Below, in pieces: positions 7,739-17,071 of a DNA stretch of 64,000 bases. A program made the translations under genes and the position numbers. Position 1 is the stretch's first letter. Each line of letters begins with the position of its first letter. Source of the DNA: Hungatella sp. UBA7603. Lineage in GTDB: Bacteria; Bacillota; Clostridia; Lachnospirales; Lachnospiraceae. Below the pieces are notes generated by a model. That model saw nothing but the letters and a program-made list of their open reading frames with translations. It did no database searches and had not been told where the DNA came from. The DNA lies in the NCBI GenBank assembly GCA_002478865.1, contig DLJZ01000002.1:1-64000 (forward strand), given 5' to 3'.

Positions 7739-8884
7739 TTAATCGTATAAGTTTTGTGAAATCTCGCTGCTGTCCATGTTGTCTTTATTATACCACTGAC
7801 TGCCTGTATCTACATCAGTAACTTTTTCGCCTTTTGCTGCTGCAACGGCAAGTTTCACGGTCTGGTATCCAATCTCTACAGGAGCCTGAGTGACAGCACC
7901 AGCCAGTTTACCGGTTTTGATTCCGTCTTTGATCATGGTTCCAGAATCAAAAGCAACTCCGATTACGTCTTTTCCAAGTCTTCCTAAGTTCTCATCTCCG
8001 GTTAAAAGGCCTTCTCCAGTCTTCTGGTTGGAAGCGAAGATACAGATGGTATCATCTTTGTTTAAGATCGTCTGAGCATCTGTGGTCATAAGGGAAGCTT
8101 CTACCTTAGAAGGAACAGCTACGTCAAGGATTACATTAGCAGTGGTTCCTTTGTCTACCTTCGCATCGCCTACGAACTTATCGTTACCAGTGATACATAC
8201 GGTTTTTCCGTCTGCTTTAATTAACTCTGCAAGCTTATCGATGAAACCAAGGCCACGGTTTATGATGGACTCTGAAGTTGCATCCTGATTTAAAACACCA
8301 ATTCTAACGCTGGCGGTCGATTTCGCAATCAGATCCTTAACAAGAGGATAGGTGTAGATAGCTGCCACTTCTCCTGCCTTGTAGTTATCAGTAGCTGCAT
8401 TGGCAACAACGGCTCCTTCTGGTGCTTTTGGTACACCGGAATCAAATCCTACGATAGGAATGCCTGCATCCTGAGATGCTTTGATGCTGTCATTTAATGC
8501 AGATACGTCAAGAGCAGCAAGACCGATTGCTGCCGGTTTCATCTGAACTGCATTGTTCATCATCTGAACCTGCTGAGCAATATCGGATTCGGAATCTGGT
8601 CCCTGGAATTCCAGTTTCACACCTAATTCTTTGGACGCTTTTTCTGCTCCTTTATAAACGGCCTGCCAGTACTGGGACTGGAAGCCCTTTGCTACCATAT
8701 AAACGGTTACATCGCCGCCCTTATCTTCCCCTTTGGTGGTAGCTGCCTCACTTGATTTTGCTTCTGCTGCTGTTGTTCCTGCTTCACTCTTTCCTGGATT
8801 TGCAGTTGTCTTGCTTCCACAGCCGGCTACTAAAGATGCTACCATTGCTGTTGTTAATAAAACGCCCCATACATTTTTTTTCAT
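7739..8884 (-). CDS. Sugar ABC transporter substrate-binding lipoprotein (RbsB/periplasmic-binding type I)
   Basis: A 381-residue lipoprotein: signal sequence, then a lipobox LVAGC with the lipid-bearing cysteine, followed by a low-complexity linker rich in A, E, S and T. The mature part is a type I sugar-binding fold, with QSQYWQAVYKGAEKASKELG, IGLAALDVSALNDS and GFDSGVP typical of the RbsB/XylF/YtfQ group. It captures the sugar outside the membrane and hands it to the permease encoded directly downstream in the neighbouring gene. A good AAGGAGG site precedes the ATG. The sugar itself cannot be read from sequence; the linked catabolic genes suggest a hexose or a related polyol. Confidence 0.88.
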   Translation of the reverse strand: MKKNVWGVLLTTAMVASLVAGCGSKTTANPGKSEAGTTAAEAKSSEAATTKGEDKGGDVTVYMVAKGFQSQYWQAVYKGAEKASKELGVKLEFQGPDSESDIAQQVQMMNNAVQMKPAAIGLAALDVSALNDSIKASQDAGIPIVGFDSGVPKAPEGAVVANAATDNYKAGEVAAIYTYPLVKDLIAKSTASVRIGVLNQDATSESIINRGLGFIDKLAELIKADGKTVCITGNDKFVGDAKVDKGTTANVILDVAVPSKVEASLMTTDAQTILNKDDTICIFASNQKTGEGLLTGDENLGRLGKDVIGVAFDSGTMIKDGIKTGKLAGAVTQAPVEIGYQTVKLAVAAAKGEKVTDVDTGSQWYNKDNMDSSEISQNLYD

Positions 8885-8937
8885 TTTTTGCTTCCTCCTT
8901 CATTTTCTATGTGGAATCTTTCGAGTCACATGGCTAG

Positions 8938-9924
8938 TTAGTTTTTCTTCCGGTTTCTATATACATCTGCAAAGACTGCCACGATTAACACCAGACCGGT
9001 TGCTACTTGCTGGTAATGGGTCTGAAGACCTACGAATGGAAGTCCTGTCTTAAGTATGGAGATGATAAACACACCGATCATGGTGCCTGCTATGGTTCCG
9101 ATTCCTCCTGACATGGAGGTTCCCCCGATTACCACGCCTGCGATGGCATCCATCTCAAATCCTGCACCGCCTCCTGGTAATAAAGTGGAGTAGATTGTGG
9201 AGTAAGCAAGCCCTGCGATTCCTGCAAAGGTACCGCTGATAACGTATGCGATGATTAAATATTTATCCACGTTGACACCGGACAACCTGGTTGCTTCTTT
9301 GTTGCTACCAAGTGACAGAATGTAGCGGCCTGTTTTTGTCTTGTTCATAACAACTGCCATGAGTACGGCTGCAGCGATTAAGAATAAAAAGCCAGTGGGG
9401 ATTAGGAGGCCGCCTTCTGTCTTAATTTTAAATATAGAACGGTACCAGCCTTCTGGGTCTGATCCTGATTTCCAGGTAACAGACTGGGCTCCTGTAATGA
9501 TGGAACCGATTCCTTTTGAAAGCATCATGGTGCCCAGTGTCGCAATAAATGGAGGGAGCCCAAGCTTTGCTACTAAAAGCCCGTTTATGACTCCGAATAA
9601 AGTACCAATTGAAATACAGATAATGATAACGAGCCATATGGGGAATCCCATATTTACGCTTAAAAATCCGGCCACCAGACCTGACATAGTAAGTACGGTA
9701 CCGATGGAAAGATCAATACCTCCGGTTGCTATAACAAAACAAATACCAATGGCCATAAATCCAATGTAATAAGATGCGTCAAAGATATTGACCATGGTGC
9801 TGTAAGTGGCAAATCTAGGGTTCATGATTCCAAATGCAAGATAGAGTAGGATAAGAGCCAATAATGCCACCAGTCTCTGGGTTCCTATCGCTTTGATGAC
9901 GGGATTATTTTTTAGTTTTTCCAT
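8938..9924 (-). CDS. Sugar ABC transporter permease (RbsC-like)
   Basis: A 328-residue hydrophobic protein of the RbsC/branched-chain permease fold. Visible family marks are FVIATGGIDLSIG, the loop GLLVAKLGLPPFIATLG and GGTSMSGGIGTIAGTM, the last being the strongest RbsC-type signature. About eight to ten membrane helices are expected. It overlaps the ATPase gene by 20 bp, so translation is coupled. With the neighbouring ATPase and lipoprotein it forms a CUT2-class sugar importer, which delivers unphosphorylated sugar to the cytosol. Confidence 0.9.
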   Translation of the reverse strand: MEKLKNNPVIKAIGTQRLVALLALILLYLAFGIMNPRFATYSTMVNIFDASYYIGFMAIGICFVIATGGIDLSIGTVLTMSGLVAGFLSVNMGFPIWLVIIICISIGTLFGVINGLLVAKLGLPPFIATLGTMMLSKGIGSIITGAQSVTWKSGSDPEGWYRSIFKIKTEGGLLIPTGFLFLIAAAVLMAVVMNKTKTGRYILSLGSNKEATRLSGVNVDKYLIIAYVISGTFAGIAGLAYSTIYSTLLPGGGAGFEMDAIAGVVIGGTSMSGGIGTIAGTMIGVFIISILKTGLPFVGLQTHYQQVATGLVLIVAVFADVYRNRKKN

Positions 9925-11428
9925 TGTTGCCCTCCTGGTTTCTCAAAGTAGCCGCAGCCATAATACGTTCCTGTGATACCTCTTCAATGGGGATCTCTCC
10001 GGTGATGCGCCCTTCGCACATAACCAGAACCCTGTCACTCATTCTAAGAATCTCTGTCATCTCTGATGATATCATGATGATGGATTTTCCTTGCTTGACA
10101 AGCTCATTCATTAGATGGTAGATCTCACTTTTTGCTCCTACGTCAATTCCCCTGGTAGGTTCGTCAAAGATTAAAATATCACAGTTTCGAATCAGCCATT
10201 TGGCAATAACCACCTTCTGCTGGTTACCTCCTGACAGATTCACTACAAGCTGGTCCACGGAAGGAGTTTTCGTCTTCAAAAGCTTCACATAGTGTTCCGC
10301 TTCCTTACGCTCCTTTTGTTTGTCAATGAAAACACCCTTCATAAAGGAAGACAAGGCTGACATAGAGGAATTTTCTGCCACGGTTTTTGCAACCACAAGG
10401 CCAAATCGTTTACGGTCCTCTGAGAGGTATCCAATTCCATGAGAAACTGCATCTTCTGTGGTTTTAATCTCCACCTGCTCTCCATTGATGCAGATGGTTC
10501 CCTCATCTTTTTTATCTGCTCCAAAGATGGCTCTGGCTAGCTCCGTTCTACCTGCTCCCATGAGTCCGGAAAATCCCAGGATCTCACCTTTTCTAAGTTC
10601 AAAGCTTACATCTTTTACCATCTTTCCAGCGCTTAGATGCTCTACCTTTAATACGATTGGCGCATTTTCTGGAACGCTGCTGGTCTGCTTTGGATCTTCA
10701 TAAATAACACGGCCCACCATCATATTGATGATGTCATCCTTTGTGCTGTCTTTTGTAATCATGGTTCCAACGTAGGTTCCATCTCGCATGACCGTAACTC
10801 GGTCTGTGATTACCTTTATTTCATCCATTCGGTGGGAGATATAGACAATTCCCATCCCCTTGGACTTAAGATCTCTTATAATCTTAAAAAGTTCCTCAAT
10901 CTCTGACTCCGTCAGTGCGGCGGAAGGCTCATCAAATACCATGAGTTTGGCTTCTCTTGATATGGCTTTTGCAATCTCACACATCTGCTGCCGTCCTACG
11001 GTTAAGTTCCCCATGGTTTCAGACGGATCAATGTCAATATTTAGTCGATCAAATAGCTTTCTTGCCTCTTTATTCATACTGGAGTCGCTGATAAATCCAC
11101 TCTTCATCATTTCTCGGCCGATAAAAATATTTTGTGCCACGGTCAAGTGGTTCATCATGTTCAGTTCCTGATGTACGATGGCGATTCCTGCATCCTGTGC
11201 TTCTTTTGGGGAAGTAAATTCCACTTCCTTACCTTCAAATTCAATGGTTCCAGAGTCCTTTAGGTAGATACCCGTAAGGATCTTCATAAGGGTTGATTTA
11301 CCGGCGCCGTTTTCTCCCATAAGTGCATGGACCTCGCCCCCAATGACATCCAGATCCACGTGGTCCAAAGCATGTACACCTGGAAAGGACTTATCAATCC
11401 CCTTCATTCTCAGCATAACACTGCCCAC
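9905..11428 (-). CDS. Sugar ABC transporter ATPase with two nucleotide-binding domains (RbsA-like)
   Basis: A 507-residue tandem ATPase. The first domain has Walker A GENGAGKSTLMK, signature LTVGRQQMCEIAKA and Walker B LMVFDEPSAAL; the second has a degenerate Walker A (GLMGAGRTELARAI), signature LSGGNQQKVVIAKW and ILIFDEPTRGIDVG. This asymmetry is standard for RbsA/MglA/XylG proteins of CUT2 importers. I take the GTG at 11428 as start, since GGAGAG lies 7-8 bp upstream. It follows the sensor operon after 124 bp and may have its own promoter in that gap. Confidence 0.9.
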   Translation of the reverse strand: MGSVMLRMKGIDKSFPGVHALDHVDLDVIGGEVHALMGENGAGKSTLMKILTGIYLKDSGTIEFEGKEVEFTSPKEAQDAGIAIVHQELNMMNHLTVAQNIFIGREMMKSGFISDSSMNKEARKLFDRLNIDIDPSETMGNLTVGRQQMCEIAKAISREAKLMVFDEPSAALTESEIEELFKIIRDLKSKGMGIVYISHRMDEIKVITDRVTVMRDGTYVGTMITKDSTKDDIINMMVGRVIYEDPKQTSSVPENAPIVLKVEHLSAGKMVKDVSFELRKGEILGFSGLMGAGRTELARAIFGADKKDEGTICINGEQVEIKTTEDAVSHGIGYLSEDRKRFGLVVAKTVAENSSMSALSSFMKGVFIDKQKERKEAEHYVKLLKTKTPSVDQLVVNLSGGNQQKVVIAKWLIRNCDILIFDEPTRGIDVGAKSEIYHLMNELVKQGKSIIMISSEMTEILRMSDRVLVMCEGRITGEIPIEEVSQERIMAAATLRNQEGNNGKTKK

Positions 11429-11552
11429 ATTCTCACTCTCCGCTTCTTTTTAGATTGAGCAACATTTCCTGCTCTGTTGATACCATTATATAACCCAAAA
11501 ACGCAAGGTAATATAGAGTATCTTACAAAAAAAGAAGAGGATTTTACTTTCT

Positions 11553-12527
11553 TTAAAATGGGAACAAAAGCTTTTGGTTTTCGTCGGTGTAGATATTGTC
11601 TAAAGTGATGACTTCCGTGTCGCAGTAGATGTTTTTCTCCATTTTATTTCCCCTTACAGACTCCACTGCCGTCTGGATTCCAAGATACCCCATGTTAAAC
11701 GGTTTCTGGACAATGAGGGTATCAATGATACCTTCTTCTAAATACTGGATTCCTTCTATATCATTATCAAATCCCACGATATTGACTTCACGGTTTAGGT
11801 TCATCTCTTTAATAGCTCTTGCCACTCCTACGGTGGAATAAAGGTTTAGTCCTGCAATTAGATTGATGTCCGGATGTTCTCTCATCAACTCCTTTGTCTT
11901 TTCATAGGCTTGTCCGTAGTCGGAGTTGCTATAAAGAACTGCCTCAATCCGATCTTCATAATCACCTAGCCCCTCCCTTAGCCCCGCTTCCCGTTCCATG
12001 GCGGTGGAGGAGCCTTTTACATGTGATACGATTGCTATTTTTGAGTCCTTGTTCACATAATCCCGCATTTTCTTTCCCATTTGCAAACCCGCATTCCGGT
12101 TGTTGGTTCCAATATACGTTTCTTCCAGATCTTCATCAATCTTGGAATCAATTAAGATGAGCTTAATTCCAGCGTCTTTTATCTTCCTTACGGTATCCGT
12201 CATCTCGGAATACTGTATGGGGGCGAGGGCAATCACATCTGGTTTCATCTTCACCGCTTCTTCGATGTATTGCTTTTGCATCTGGTAATCATTTTCTTCC
12301 TCAGGGGCAAGAATAGTCAAATTGGCCTGATACTCTTTCCCTGCACTTTTGGCACCGGATATCATGGACATCCAGAAATCATTTGTCTTATCCTGAACCT
12401 TGGGAATGAATACAATTTTAACGGTTTTCTTCTGATTAAATTCTTCTAACTGAAACACCATGGAAAGGAAAACAACCGTTAATAAAAAGAAAGTCAGGAG
12501 CAATAACCCATTTTTATGTCTCTTCAT
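11553..12527 (-). CDS. Membrane-anchored sugar-binding protein, probable partner of the adjacent sensor kinase
   Basis: A 324-residue type I periplasmic-binding fold with an uncleaved-looking N-terminal membrane segment (LLLLTFFLLTVVFLSMVF) and no lipobox. Family marks include FWMSMISGAKSAGKEY, IALAPIQYSEM, YIGTNNRNAG and IVGFDNDIEG. Its gene overlaps the kinase gene by 14 bp, so the two are co-translated. In clostridia, an anchored binding protein beside a LytS/YesM-type kinase (for example XylFII with LytS) forms a ligand-sensing complex. The same job is likely here: it would sense the sugar carried by the downstream importer. A transport role is less likely because a separate lipoprotein serves the permease. 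Confidence 0.82.
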   Translation of the reverse strand: MKRHKNGLLLLTFFLLTVVFLSMVFQLEEFNQKKTVKIVFIPKVQDKTNDFWMSMISGAKSAGKEYQANLTILAPEEENDYQMQKQYIEEAVKMKPDVIALAPIQYSEMTDTVRKIKDAGIKLILIDSKIDEDLEETYIGTNNRNAGLQMGKKMRDYVNKDSKIAIVSHVKGSSTAMEREAGLREGLGDYEDRIEAVLYSNSDYGQAYEKTKELMREHPDINLIAGLNLYSTVGVARAIKEMNLNREVNIVGFDNDIEGIQYLEEGIIDTLIVQKPFNMGYLGIQTAVESVRGNKMEKNIYCDTEVITLDNIYTDENQKLLFPF

Positions 12528-14286
12528 CCGTGTCCTCCATACGTTTGTAAGGAATGATGACTTTGACCACCGTCCCTACTCCTTCTTCACTCTCCACAAT
12601 CAGTCCATAGTCCGGCCCATAATGCATCTTAAGGCGGTCTTGAATATTTTTCATCCCCACCCCGTTATGCCGTTTGTCCGATATTTTCTTCTGAAATATG
12701 GTAGAAAGGGCTTCCATTGTCATTCCTATCCCATCATCCTTGATCATAAGAATCACGCGGTCTCCCTGACGGCATCCGGTGATGGTGATGTTGCCCTGCT
12801 CTGTCTTATATTTCAGCCCGTGATACAGGGCATTTTCCACCAGGGGTTGGAGCACCAGTTTTACAATGGCGCACTCCATAACGTCTTCATCCACCTGGAT
12901 ATCAAAGGCCACCTTGTCTTTATACCTCATCTGTTGAATCAGCAAGTAATTTCTTGTGTACTCAAGCTCCTGCCAGATGGTAACGTATATCTTAGAATTT
13001 CCAATAGCCTGACGGAAGAACCTGGCAAGGACGGAGGTCATCTTGATGGCCTGATTTGAGTCTTCGGTTTCAATGAGCCAGATAATGGAATCAAGGGTGT
13101 TATAAAGAAAATGAGGATTGATCTGGGACTGGAGAGCCTTTAGCTCACTTTTACGTTTCTCCGCCTGTTCCTTCCGGTTATTCTTTAACAACTCATCAAT
13201 GCGTTTGGTCATGCGGTTGAAGGACCGGGTGAGGCTTAAAATCTCATTTTCTCCCCCTGTATCAATATAGACTTGTTCAAACTTTCCTTCCTGCACTTCA
13301 TTCATGGCTGCCTGTAGCTGCTTAATTGGTTTTGTAATCTTGGCTGAAAGTAAGACAGCAAGAATACTGGCAAATAAAATCAGAATCGAGGCTGTGCCAA
13401 TGTACATGGCCCTTACCGCTTTCTCATCGCCTGCCAGCTCTGAGGTATAAACCACTCCCACAATGGTCCAGCCTGTTTTGTCTGAATGAAAGGGGGTATA
13501 GATTTTATTTTCTCCCTTTTCATCGGTAAAGGTAAGGCTTGACTTGACGTTTGATACTTCTTTTAGAAGCTCCTTTTTCACTCCGCTTAAGATTAGCTGC
13601 TGTTGGGGGTGATAAACGATCTCACCTTTTCGGTCAATGATATAGACATACCCCTTATTTCCCAGACTGATGGACTCACATAAGTTATTGATGACATCAT
13701 AATTTAGATCAATGACCAAAAGTCCTTCCACCTTACCAGTTTCAGGGTTTGTGATTCCTCTGCTTAAAGTTACCACCCATTTATAATCATTTCTCACCAG
13801 GTTTTGAACGTGAGAGGAGGAGATCAATATCTTGCTCCCCTCCTTTTTGGCATCTACATACCACTCCTTATTAACCAGTCTGGACCTTAAGTTTAAGACG
13901 TCTGTTCCATTGTTAATAAAATACCTTCCGTTATCCCCTAATACCGCAATGTTATAGATATCCTTTCTGGCATGAAGAATGGTCTGAAAGGCTTCCTTAA
14001 GATCGCTTCCTGTCTCCTTTGTGCCCGGATCAAATAAGTAACTGGTCATATCCCGGTTGCTCATAATCACCTGAGAGATATTTTCCATATAGTTAATATA
14101 GTTTTCGATGTTAAAGTTCACCTGTTCAATGAGAAGCTTGCTGTTCTTTTCTGAGTTCTCCATGAGATTCTTTTTTGTATATCGAATGGAGAAAAACATG
14201 AAAACCGTTACGGTAAGTAGAACCAGCAAAGAAAAGTATATGATCATACTGGTCCTTATGCTTTTAAATCTGATTCTGCTTTTCAT
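12514..14286 (-). CDS. YesM/LytS-type sensor histidine kinase
   Basis: A 590-residue kinase with an N-terminal membrane helix, a large extracytoplasmic sensor region of about 240 residues (Cache-like: LVIDLNYDVINNL, YIIDRKGEIVYHPQ), a second membrane helix near residues 290-310, a HAMP domain, then the His_kinase domain with QINPHFLYNTLDS (H392) and an ATPase domain with DDGIGM and GVGMKNIQDRL. This is the YesM subclass, which works with AraC-type response regulators. It overlaps the regulator gene by 23 bp and the binding-protein gene by 14 bp, so the three form one sensing unit at the membrane. Confidence 0.9.
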   Translation of the reverse strand: MKSRIRFKSIRTSMIIYFSLLVLLTVTVFMFFSIRYTKKNLMENSEKNSKLLIEQVNFNIENYINYMENISQVIMSNRDMTSYLFDPGTKETGSDLKEAFQTILHARKDIYNIAVLGDNGRYFINNGTDVLNLRSRLVNKEWYVDAKKEGSKILISSSHVQNLVRNDYKWVVTLSRGITNPETGKVEGLLVIDLNYDVINNLCESISLGNKGYVYIIDRKGEIVYHPQQQLILSGVKKELLKEVSNVKSSLTFTDEKGENKIYTPFHSDKTGWTIVGVVYTSELAGDEKAVRAMYIGTASILILFASILAVLLSAKITKPIKQLQAAMNEVQEGKFEQVYIDTGGENEILSLTRSFNRMTKRIDELLKNNRKEQAEKRKSELKALQSQINPHFLYNTLDSIIWLIETEDSNQAIKMTSVLARFFRQAIGNSKIYVTIWQELEYTRNYLLIQQMRYKDKVAFDIQVDEDVMECAIVKLVLQPLVENALYHGLKYKTEQGNITITGCRQGDRVILMIKDDGIGMTMEALSTIFQKKISDKRHNGVGMKNIQDRLKMHYGPDYGLIVESEEGVGTVVKVIIPYKRMEDTDEET

Positions 14287-15868
14287 AGGTCCCTTTCCGG
14301 CTCATCAAGGTTCTTGCGTATTCCCGAGGTGTCATTTTCGTAGTTCTCTTAAAGATGGCACTGAAATAATTGGCATCGTTATATCCGCACTTTTCTGCTA
14401 TCTCATAGGTCTTTAAGGAGGTATTCTCTAGAAGTTCTATTGCCTTTTCCATCCGCCGTTTGGTCAACGCCTCTACAAAGGTCATTCCTGTATAGTTTTT
14501 AAATGCAGAGCTGAAATAGCTGACGCTGATAGCCAGCTTTTCGCATATTTCCTGCAAGGAAAGATCACAGTCTGCGTAATGACTGTTGATGTATTCTAAG
14601 GCAGCGATTGCCTGATGGTCCCCATAATTGCCACGATTGCTGTTCATCATCTCCACCGCCATCTCAAAAAACTCCAAGACCTTTTTCTCCATTTCAGAGA
14701 TATAAGTACAGCCAAAAAGTCCGGAGATAATTTCTTGTTCCTTTAAAAAGAAGGCATCGTCTACGATATTTAACCGTTCAAAGAAGTTCATCACTGCAAG
14801 AATCAGGCTTTGATATAAGACCACAACTTTATTCTTTGCAATCCACCTCTCCACACATTCTGCGCGTATTCCGCAGACTTCCTTCATCACTTCTTCTGAT
14901 AAGTTACTTCTTACCGCCAGCACAATCCGCTTTTCCCGATCATTTTCACAGATCATCCCCTGTGCACTCAGTTTGTATTTTTGGTACTTGTCCCATTCAT
15001 AGATTCCCTTATCCCGTTCCAAGTAAAGATATTCCTTTAGCTCCATGGCCTTTTCATAGGAAAATCCCATCCCTCCTAAGCGGAATACACAGGTTCCGAT
15101 TAAGGAAAACACCGGAATGTTTAACTCTCTTTCAATGCTTTTTGCTGCGGCTTCGCAGATATGCGCCATATCCTTTTTTAGCTGGGAGCTGTTTTTCTTT
15201 TTCACGTAGAGAATGATGTTATTATCGTCTCCCTCAAAAGCCAGCACATCCTCTCCTGCTTCTCTGTTTATGAGGGAGGACATCTGGACCAGCTCTCTTT
15301 TTTCCAGCTCTACTCTAGGATAAAGCAGGGCGGTACAGTAACATTCCCCTTGAAAATCAATATGAAATTCTTTTAGCTTTTCTTCAATCTCCTCTTCCTG
15401 GAACTTTCCTTTCGATAGCTGAAGGAGAAACTGGTTTTTTAACAAGGGAAAGCTGCCCTCATAATACGTTCTAACCTGGAGGTTGGCCTCTTCACTCTCC
15501 AGCGTTTTCTTTGCTTCTTCTAATTTTTCAATTAACTCCACTGCGGTAACTGGCTTTAATACATAAGAAAGAACACGGTATTCCACCGCCTTCTTTGCAT
15601 ACTCAAATTCATCGTAACCAGTAATAATCACTACTTTTGTTCTTTTCTCATTCTCATAAAGATATTTTGCAAGCTCCAGGCCATCCACGTATGGCATACA
15701 GATATCAGTCACCACGAGATCTACCGGCTGTTTCTCCATAAATTCAATGGCTTCCTTACCATTTTCACAAGTCCCCCTTAATTCGTACCCCAAAGATTCC
15801 CACGGTATTCTTTGAGAAATTCGTTCCCTGATCAGAATCTCATCATCTACCAACAATACCTTATACAT
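14264..15868 (-). CDS. YesN-type response regulator with AraC DNA-binding domain
   Basis: The ATG at 15868 is chosen (534 residues) because GAGGAGAGAG precedes it and the receiver domain starts at once (MYKVLLVDDE); a frame open to 15943 lacks such a site. The receiver has DD at 8-9, phosphoacceptor D55 in VVTDICMPYVDG and KPV. A long middle region of about 250 residues is typical of YesN proteins. The C-terminus has two AraC helix-turn-helix motifs (ISVSYFSSAFKNYTGMTF and YFSAIFKRTTKMTPREY). It is the first gene of the sensor/importer set and probably activates the importer genes that follow. Confidence 0.9.
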   Translation of the reverse strand: MYKVLLVDDEILIRERISQRIPWESLGYELRGTCENGKEAIEFMEKQPVDLVVTDICMPYVDGLELAKYLYENEKRTKVVIITGYDEFEYAKKAVEYRVLSYVLKPVTAVELIEKLEEAKKTLESEEANLQVRTYYEGSFPLLKNQFLLQLSKGKFQEEEIEEKLKEFHIDFQGECYCTALLYPRVELEKRELVQMSSLINREAGEDVLAFEGDDNNIILYVKKKNSSQLKKDMAHICEAAAKSIERELNIPVFSLIGTCVFRLGGMGFSYEKAMELKEYLYLERDKGIYEWDKYQKYKLSAQGMICENDREKRIVLAVRSNLSEEVMKEVCGIRAECVERWIAKNKVVVLYQSLILAVMNFFERLNIVDDAFFLKEQEIISGLFGCTYISEMEKKVLEFFEMAVEMMNSNRGNYGDHQAIAALEYINSHYADCDLSLQEICEKLAISVSYFSSAFKNYTGMTFVEALTKRRMEKAIELLENTSLKTYEIAEKCGYNDANYFSAIFKRTTKMTPREYARTLMSRKGTYEKQNQI

Positions 15869-15982
15869 AACTCTCTCCTCTAACTCAATGAATCCAACTG
15901 GTCTGGTTTGCTTTGCATTATTTAATTTGTGCACTTTATACAATTATACACAGTTATCAGAAAAGAAAATAATATTTATTTC

Positions 15983-16023
15983 AAAATCCCTGAAGTTACC
16001 ATTGGCGCGCTTCAGGGATTTTG
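15983..16023 (-). terminator. Terminator behind the aldo/keto reductase gene
   Basis: AAAATCCCTGAAG pairs with CTTCAGGGATTTT around a 14-base loop, with T-rich sequence on both flanks. It separates the catabolic operon (from 22344 leftwards) from the sensor/importer operon. Confidence 0.8.
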
Positions 16024-16042
16024 ATTTTTCTTATGTGTTCTG

Positions 16043-17050
16043 TTATTTTACGATAACTCCATCTTCATCCCACAGATCATGCCAGTCATTTGCGCCTTCC
16101 CATAAGAATACCTGTCCTTTAACCAGACGGTTGTTCCTCTCTAAGGTTGCGATACGGCTCATCTCTTCTTCTGTCAATGGATCTTCTGTAAATGACTTTA
16201 AATTGCTAACGTATTCCACCTCGTGAATAGAAAATGGAATTGGGATCTGACCTCTCTGGTGCGCCCATTTTAATGCTACGACTGCTGGGTGAATTCCATG
16301 TGCTGCAGCGATTTCCTTCATCTCTGGTGTCTGTAAATCTGCCACATCTTCAGGACACATATCACGTTCTGGTCTCTGAGGGGAACCTAATGGCATAAAG
16401 CCGATTGGCTGAATCTTGTGGGCTACCAGATAATCAAACAGCTCTTTTTGCTGGAAGCAAGGGTGAAGCTCCATCTCACAGGCAGCTGGCATTACGTTCA
16501 TGTGTGGCAGAACTGCTTCTAATTTTGGAATGGTCATATTGGAGATTCCGATGTTGCGAATAAGTCCTTTTTCCAATAATTCCTCGCATCTGCGGTAAGT
16601 TTTTAAGAATTCCTCTGGGCTAAATGGCTTGGAATCTGGATTTCTGGAATCTACATCACAGTTTGGTGCATGGTAGTTAGGGAATGGCCAATGGATAAAG
16701 AACATGTCAATGTAATCGCACTGTAAATCAACAATACTCTTTTTGCAGGACTCTTCTACTCTCTCATGCATATCATTCCATACCTTGGTCATGATGAACA
16801 AATCCTTACGCTCTACTACGCCTTCTGTAAATGCCTGATGAAATACTTCTCCGATCTGGTCTTCATTTCCATAGCAGGCTGCACAGTCAAACATGCGGTA
16901 ACCACAGCGAATGGCTCCTGCAACAGCACCAGATACCTCATCTGGAGTGAAACGGTCGGAACCAAAGGTTCCCATTCCAACACAAGGAATTTCCTCGCCT
17001 GTATATAATGTTACTTTTGGTACCAATGATGGCTCAATAAATGGTTTCAT
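16043..17050 (-). CDS. Aldo/keto reductase, aldose-reductase type
   Basis: A 335-residue NAD(P)H-dependent reductase with the complete catalytic tetrad: D55 and Y60 in FDCAACYGNEDQIG, K89 in MTKVW and H120 in FIHWPF. Such enzymes reduce the carbonyl of aldoses or ketoses, or run the reverse reaction on polyols. It is the last gene of the catabolic operon, 21 bp after the LacX-type epimerase gene, with AAGGAG before the ATG. Context suggests it converts an imported aldose into its polyol, which the neighbouring zinc dehydrogenase could oxidise at another carbon to a ketose. Substrate and direction are inferred; general carbonyl detoxification is the alternative. Confidence 0.85.
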   Translation of the reverse strand: MKPFIEPSLVPKVTLYTGEEIPCVGMGTFGSDRFTPDEVSGAVAGAIRCGYRMFDCAACYGNEDQIGEVFHQAFTEGVVERKDLFIMTKVWNDMHERVEESCKKSIVDLQCDYIDMFFIHWPFPNYHAPNCDVDSRNPDSKPFSPEEFLKTYRRCEELLEKGLIRNIGISNMTIPKLEAVLPHMNVMPAACEMELHPCFQQKELFDYLVAHKIQPIGFMPLGSPQRPERDMCPEDVADLQTPEMKEIAAAHGIHPAVVALKWAHQRGQIPIPFSIHEVEYVSNLKSFTEDPLTEEEMSRIATLERNNRLVKGQVFLWEGANDWHDLWDEDGVIVK

Positions 17051-17071
17051 ATTCTGATTCTCCTTCTCTTT

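Noticed and set aside
9341..9769. Plus-strand open frame opposite the RbsC-like permease
   Set aside because: The minus-strand permease is intact and has clear family motifs; the opposite frame has no recognisable features or ribosome site.
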